Origin: DATKZH01 sp964475955
GTDB lineage: Bacteria > Planctomycetota > Planctomycetia > Pirellulales > Thermoguttaceae
Assembly (NCBI GenBank): GCA_964475955.1
Contig: CAYYZY010000103.1
Location: 1-28,045 of the forward strand
Length of the DNA: 28,045 nucleotides
Direction of reading: 5' to 3'
The notes under the pieces are model-generated. The model saw nothing but the letters and a program-made list of their open reading frames with translations, made no database searches and was not told where the DNA came from. The translations under genes were made by a program, and so were the position numbers. This document shows, piece after piece, positions 24,284 through 28,045 of this stretch. The stretch's first letter is position 1, and each line of letters starts with the position of its first letter.

Positions 24284-26353
24284 CTACTCCGGCGGCGGGT
24301 AGGCGAGGAATAGCGCGCGGCACAGCTCGCAAGTGACGTCGGTCTGAAGCACCGTGCCGTAGCTCTCGCCGTAGCCGGCCGTCAGCTCGATGAGCAGGCC
24401 GAACCGGTTTCGGGCGGCCGTGTTCATCAGGTACGGGTTCCCGCCGCCCATCACGACGCGGTCGAGCAGATATTGCGAGACCGTCTCCTCGCCGTTCTGG
24501 TGCAACAGATGCCGGCCGGCCAGCCGCCGGTTGGCGATCTGCCGGAGGTCGAGGGCGCGGATTTCGTTGTCCTCCCGTGCCGTTTGCGGGAGGATGCCCA
24601 CCTTGTTCGACGTGGCGCTCGAGTTGCCGTGGTAGTCGAGCAGGCAGTAGAGGTTCTCGGCCCCCTCGACGATCGCCCGGTACGTGCGGCTCTCGGGTTC
24701 GCAGAAGGGGCTTTCGCCCTTCCAGTCGTAGTCGCCCGGCGACCAGGCCCCGTCGTCGTTGCTGTCACGCCCCGAGAACTCCTCCCACCGGTAGTCGCCT
24801 TGGCGGTTGAGGTCGACGCCCGCCGCGTTCTGCCGCCGCCGGTGGTCGTAGCCCCACGGATTGAGGCAGGGGACGATCTTGATCGCCACGCGGTCGAGGT
24901 CGATCGCGTCGTCCATCCGCCCCTCGGCCACGCGCTGGGCGAAAGTCAAAAGCCCGTAGCCCGGCTCCCACTCCACGCCGTGGGCCGCCGCGTAGAGGAA
25001 ATAGAGCGGGGCCTGGGGGCGCCCCAAGTTCAGGCTAAAGATGCGGTAGTCCTCCGAGGCGGGGCCTTCGTCCTCGAACCGGATGGCCGGGTAGCGTTCG
25101 GCGATCGACCTGGCCAGCTCGACCACCCCGGCGTAGCTGAGCTTCTTCGGGTAGTACTCGCCGAAGGCGACGGGGTTGCCGATCGCGCCCGCAACGGGCG
25201 TGTACTTGTAGTACGCGTCGACGTGCCGGCAGTAGGGCTCGCGCAGCGAGAGGACGTCGGCCGCCACGACTTGGCCCCGGCCGACGGGCATCCGCACCAG
25301 CCCCGGCGACCCGTCGGGCGCAACGGCCAGCACTTCGAGGCCCGGTATCGCGGGCCCCTCGGGCAGCACGAAGAGATTCCCCTCGGGATGGCTCGCCCGG
25401 GGCATGACCTGGCCCGGCTCGAATCCCGCAGTCGCCCGCGATCGCTTGACCACGCGCAACCCCGCGGCCATCGCCGCACGAAGCGTTTCCCCCTCATCCC
25501 ACCGGACCGAGGTCGGCGTCGCCTCGACGCCGTGCCAAGGGGCGAAGCTGCGCACGTCGAGGAACACGCGCCCACCCTCGCTGGCAAACCCTGCCACGGC
25601 CTCCCGCACCGCCTGCGGAGCGGACCCCGAACGGTAGAGCACGAGCGCGCCGGCGCAGTCGGCCAGTTGCGCCGCGGCCTCCGCGGGATCGATGACCACC
25701 AACCCGTCGGCGAAGAGGAGCTCGAGGCTCTTGCGGCACGGGTCGTCTTCGGCCAGGTCGGTCAACAGCCCGACCTTCGGCACGGGCGGGCGCGGCCGCG
25801 GCTTGCGCTGGACGGCGAGCTCCACGTCGTCGATCAGCACGCGGCCCACGCCGTCGCGCACCTGGAGATAGGCCATTACGTAGGCCGTCCCCTGGGGCAC
25901 GATCGCGCGGGAAACGATCTTCGTCCAGTCGCAGGCCCCGTGGATCGGACGCGAGGTGGGCTGCGCCCGAATCCGGTCGTTCTCGTCCATGCAGTAGATT
26001 TGGGCGGTGAGCCGGGCGTCGTCGGTCATTTCCGACTTGCCCCACGCCGCCAGCTCGAGGAGGCTGCCCGGCTCGACCGCGATCGACCGGTCGTGTCCCT
26101 GCCGGAGCCGCGTGTAGGCCGGGTTGACGTTCTCCAGCACGGCGGCCCAGTTGCCCGATCGTCCCGCCCCTTCCTCGCGGCCGAGCTTTCGGTCGGCATC
26201 TTCCGGCGTGCGTTTGTGCCAGGCCGGCTCCAGCGGCTCCTCGAAGCCCGGGTTGCGGAGCGAGTTCTCGGCCGCTTCGAGCTTCGCAACGCCGACGAGC
26301 GCGAGCAGCACGAGAGGTAAGGACGAAGATCGCAAAGAAGTTGTCCACGTCAA
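24284..26353 (-). CDS. Secreted M14-type zinc carboxypeptidase with N-terminal carbohydrate-binding-like domain
   Basis: A predicted 689-residue exported metallopeptidase. I place the start at TTG 26351-26353 because GGAGGT lies 7 bases upstream and a signal peptide follows directly (LRSSSLPLVLLALVGVAKLEA). In-frame ATGs at 26416 and 26461 lack a ribosome binding site. Residues about 30-185 resemble a CBM4/9-like jelly roll (NSLRNPGFEEPLEPAW ... VLIDDVELAV). Residues about 190-400 resemble a ThuA/GATase-like Rossmann region (VGLLTDLAEDDP, GGRVFLDVRS). The M14 domain follows: zinc ligands H458 and E461 (AAHGVEWE), the NPWGYDHRRRQNAAGVDLNR substrate-binding block, third ligand H575 (LDYHGNS) and catalytic E656 (LLIELTAGYGES). 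All key residues are present, so it is probably active on peptides or peptidoglycan stems in the periplasm or outside. Confidence 0.9.
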   Translation of the reverse strand: MTWTTSLRSSSLPLVLLALVGVAKLEAAENSLRNPGFEEPLEPAWHKRTPEDADRKLGREEGAGRSGNWAAVLENVNPAYTRLRQGHDRSIAVEPGSLLELAAWGKSEMTDDARLTAQIYCMDENDRIRAQPTSRPIHGACDWTKIVSRAIVPQGTAYVMAYLQVRDGVGRVLIDDVELAVQRKPRPRPPVPKVGLLTDLAEDDPCRKSLELLFADGLVVIDPAEAAAQLADCAGALVLYRSGSAPQAVREAVAGFASEGGRVFLDVRSFAPWHGVEATPTSVRWDEGETLRAAMAAGLRVVKRSRATAGFEPGQVMPRASHPEGNLFVLPEGPAIPGLEVLAVAPDGSPGLVRMPVGRGQVVAADVLSLREPYCRHVDAYYKYTPVAGAIGNPVAFGEYYPKKLSYAGVVELARSIAERYPAIRFEDEGPASEDYRIFSLNLGRPQAPLYFLYAAAHGVEWEPGYGLLTFAQRVAEGRMDDAIDLDRVAIKIVPCLNPWGYDHRRRQNAAGVDLNRQGDYRWEEFSGRDSNDDGAWSPGDYDWKGESPFCEPESRTYRAIVEGAENLYCLLDYHGNSSATSNKVGILPQTAREDNEIRALDLRQIANRRLAGRHLLHQNGEETVSQYLLDRVVMGGGNPYLMNTAARNRFGLLIELTAGYGESYGTVLQTDVTCELCRALFLAYPPPE

Positions 26354-26505
26354 GGCAAGCACCTCCGAATTGCCCCGGGGAGAGTGGCGACCGTCCAGGT
26401 GCGGCGAGAGCCTCATTGTGGCCCCGCGGCCGCCGCGCCTGCAAGTCGCGTCCGCCGGCAACGCGGTTCGGCAAGTGGCACGAGCCAGATGATTTCAGTC
26501 GCCGG

Positions 26506-26534
26506 TTGAACCTGCGGGCCGAGCCGACTAGCAT
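26506..26534 (+). promoter_or_regulatory. Candidate promoter for the isomerase-like gene
   Basis: TTGAAC (26506-26511), a 17-base spacer, TAGCAT (26529-26534, 4/6 to -10 consensus), about 60 bases before the ATG at 26596 in the 242-base divergent region. An imperfect palindrome GTGGCACGAGCCAG lies just upstream at 26475-26488. Confidence 0.4.
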
Positions 26535-26595
26535 CGGTGAGGGTTGTCGACTCGAATCGATCCACCATCGCCCCTTGCAACCCGGAGCCTCCCCC

Positions 26596-27480
26596 ATGCA
26601 GCCACGACTCAACCGACGTGCCTTCTGCGGCGCCGCGGCCGCCGCCCTCATGGCCCCCGGCGCGCGGGGCGCGCCGACGACGGACCGACCCTTTGCAGGA
26701 CGGATCTACAAGGCCGTCAAAGTCAGCATGATCCGCGGCGACATGCCGCTTTTGGCGAAGTTCCGCCTGGCCAAGGAGGTCGGGTTCGAAGGAATCTCGC
26801 TCTTCGCGCCCGACCGGTTCGACCTGCGGGAAGCGATCGAAGCCCGCGACGCGACCGGCTTGGCCGTCCACAACGTCAACAACGCCGTCCACTGGAGGAA
26901 GCGGCTTTCCGACCCCGATCCGGCGGTTCGGGCGGAGTCGCTCGACGCGACGAAGCGGGTGATCGAGTTCGCCCACGCGGTCGGCGCCTCATCGATTCTC
27001 CAGGTGGTGGGCAAGGTCACCGACCCCGAGCACGAGAACCACGAGCAGGTCTGGCAGCGCTCCATCGCCGAGATCCGCAAGGCCCTCCCGCTGGCCGCCC
27101 GGCTAGGCGTGCGCATCCTTTGCGAGAACGTGGGCAACGGGCACTGCGAAGACGCCTCTCGCTGGGCCGAGTACCTCGACGAGATCGGCAGCCCGTGGGT
27201 CGGCGCCTTCTTCGACGTCGGCAACCACCAGGAGTTCGGCGGGGCCGATCACTGGATCCGCACCCTCGGCACGCGGATCGTCAAGCTCGACATTAAAGAC
27301 CACGACTCGGCGGCCGGGCGCAACTGCAACCTCTTCGAGGGCGACGTCGACTGGGCCAGGGTCCGCCGGCAACTCCTCCAGCTCCGGTTCACCGGCTGGG
27401 CCACCGCGGAAGTCCAAGGCGGCGACCGCGACCGCCTCCGCGAAGTCGCCCAACGCATGGACCAGGCCCTCGGCCTCTAA
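26596..27480 (+). CDS. Secreted sugar phosphate isomerase/epimerase-like TIM barrel
   Basis: A predicted 294-residue exported protein of the xylose-isomerase-like / AP-endonuclease-2 superfamily. The ATG at 26596 begins a Tat-type leader (NRRAFCGAAAAALMAPGARG); GGAG lies about 9 bases upstream. In-frame sequence further upstream (to 26341) overlaps the divergent gene's start region and is rejected. Barrel strands end in the expected metal-ligand positions: E177 (ILCENVGN), D207 and H211 (AFFDVGNHQ) and E272 (ATAEVQGG), with KLDIKDHD (230-237) contributing. Members usually interconvert sugars or inositols; partner oxidoreductases of the Gfo/Idh type are common, and one with the same export style lies at 7237-8709. 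Exact substrate unknown. The TAA stop abuts a REP-like hairpin. Confidence 0.92.
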   Translation: MQPRLNRRAFCGAAAAALMAPGARGAPTTDRPFAGRIYKAVKVSMIRGDMPLLAKFRLAKEVGFEGISLFAPDRFDLREAIEARDATGLAVHNVNNAVHWRKRLSDPDPAVRAESLDATKRVIEFAHAVGASSILQVVGKVTDPEHENHEQVWQRSIAEIRKALPLAARLGVRILCENVGNGHCEDASRWAEYLDEIGSPWVGAFFDVGNHQEFGGADHWIRTLGTRIVKLDIKDHDSAAGRNCNLFEGDVDWARVRRQLLQLRFTGWATAEVQGGDRDRLREVAQRMDQALGL

Positions 27481-28045
27481 AAATGGGGTCGGGTCTCATT
27501 TCCGCTGGGCCAGGCCGCTTCCAGTGCGTCGCCGGGCGGGGAGAGAGCGGCCAACTCGGTCGCCAAGTCCACCACGGCGTCGGACTCCTCTCGCAGTACC
27601 TCCGACAGGGCAACACCCCGTTCTTCCGGGGAAGCCTCCGCCGCGCGGATTCGCGGCGGCGGGGCGGCTTCGCGTACCGGTCGGGCGTGGCCCGAAGCAA
27701 GGGAATCGAGGTCCTGAAGGCCCCCGGGCATTGCTTCAGGGGGATCGAGACGGCCACGCGGCCGGTCGTCGGCCGTCGGCACCAGGGCCGTCGACCAGCG
27801 GTCGAGCTTGCCGATCACCCGTCCGAGGGCGACGGAAACCCTCTCCACCGGCGACGCCGCTTCCGGCTGGCGCCGGCCTCCCGACAAGTCATCCATCGCC
27901 CGGGCGACCGAGCCCCCGCGCGCGAGCCGGGCCGCCGGATCGGACTGCTCGTCGGCCGGGCGGATTGCGGTCCGCGCGACGCGCTCGTCAGCATCGCGGA
28001 AAAGCGCCGGGCGCGAAAGGGACTCGCCGCCCGGCTCGGCCAGGC
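27477..28045 (-). CDS. Unrecognised protein, C-terminal part only (continues beyond right edge)
   Basis: A minus-strand frame is open from the right edge to a TAG at 27477-27479, at least 188 codons, without interruption. The visible part is Pro/Ala/Arg/Asp-rich and looks disordered (LAEPGGESLSRPALFRDADE, SPVERVSVALGRVIGKLDRW) with one helix-like segment (GVALSEVLREESDAVVDLAT). An internal ATG at 27896 is not preferred because the frame continues upstream. The last residues, GNETRPHF and stop, are encoded by the REP-like hairpin 27481-27501, so the natural C-terminus was probably altered by that element. No family recognised, and coding status rests mainly on the open frame and composition. 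Confidence 0.5.
   Translation of the reverse strand, partial: LAEPGGESLSRPALFRDADERVARTAIRPADEQSDPAARLARGGSVARAMDDLSGGRRQPEAASPVERVSVALGRVIGKLDRWSTALVPTADDRPRGRLDPPEAMPGGLQDLDSLASGHARPVREAAPPPRIRAAEASPEERGVALSEVLREESDAVVDLATELAALSPPGDALEAAWPSGNETRPHF
27480..27503 (+). repeat. REP-like hairpin between convergent stop codons
   Basis: AAATGGGGT (27481-27489) pairs with GTCTCATTT (27493-27501) through a 9-bp stem using three G-T pairs, loop CGG. The flanking A-run overlaps the TAA of the isomerase-like gene, and the reverse strand supplies TAG for the right-edge gene. Same design as the in-frame hairpin at 14115-14135. Confidence 0.55.

Overview
The window looks like a chromosomal piece of a high-GC planctomycete, most likely in or near the Pirellulales. 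The basis is a DUF1559 protein with a prepilin-type leader, several secreted enzymes with N-terminal RRxF (Tat-like) leaders, a sulfatase relic, a hydrazine-synthase-alpha-like multihaem cytochrome fused to a discoidin domain, and many GC-rich intergenic hairpin repeats. This assignment is an inference from gene content; no rRNA or tRNA gene was seen.

Layout. Positions 1-3022 (minus) hold the first two thirds of glutamate synthase large subunit, running off the left edge. Then come a 762-base non-coding stretch with a perfect 26-bp inverted repeat, an FmdB-type zinc-ribbon gene (3785-4303, minus), a Tat-exported SGNH/GDSL hydrolase (4568-5704, minus), an 876-base gap with one ricin-lectin repeat relic, a two-CBS-domain protein (6581-6991, plus), and a Tat-exported Gfo/Idh/MocA oxidoreductase (7237-8709, minus). 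Two decayed genes follow: a truncated fragment (about 8864-9232) and a sulfatase with an internal deletion (9352-10118). Positions 10573-12132 hold a DUF1559 protein followed by a small lipoprotein. Positions 12373-16344 hold the 1323-residue discoidin/HZS-alpha-like cytochrome. A divergent pair (WrbA-like flavoprotein, minus; small uncharacterised protein, plus) is bracketed by two direct copies of a ~120-bp repeat. Next is a co-directional set of two tandem secreted paralogues of unknown function (18348-20150 and 20275-22104) and an FGE-sulfatase-fold lipoprotein (22174-23103).

Positions 23104-24248 are the oddest region: a terminator-like hairpin, a pyrimidine-rich tandem repeat, a G-rich block, then a gene with a strong ribosome binding site. 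Its N-terminus is a 51-bp (17-residue) tandem repeat and its frame is broken at a run of nine G. After it come a secreted M14-type zinc carboxypeptidase (24284-26353, minus), a divergently transcribed secreted sugar-isomerase-like TIM-barrel protein (26596-27480, plus), and the C-terminal end of an unrecognised minus-strand gene running off the right edge.

How the genes fit together: apart from housekeeping (gltB, fmdB-like, CBS), most products carry export signals. They fit a periplasmic or surface programme for breaking down sulfated, esterified polymers and peptides (sulfatase relic, SGNH esterase, oxidoreductase, isomerase-like protein, carboxypeptidase). No single pathway can be assigned. 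The strongest candidates for something undescribed are the paralogue pair with its FGE-like partner, and the repeat gene broken at the G9 tract. A third theme is repeat elements that sit on, or supply, the stop codons of flanking genes.
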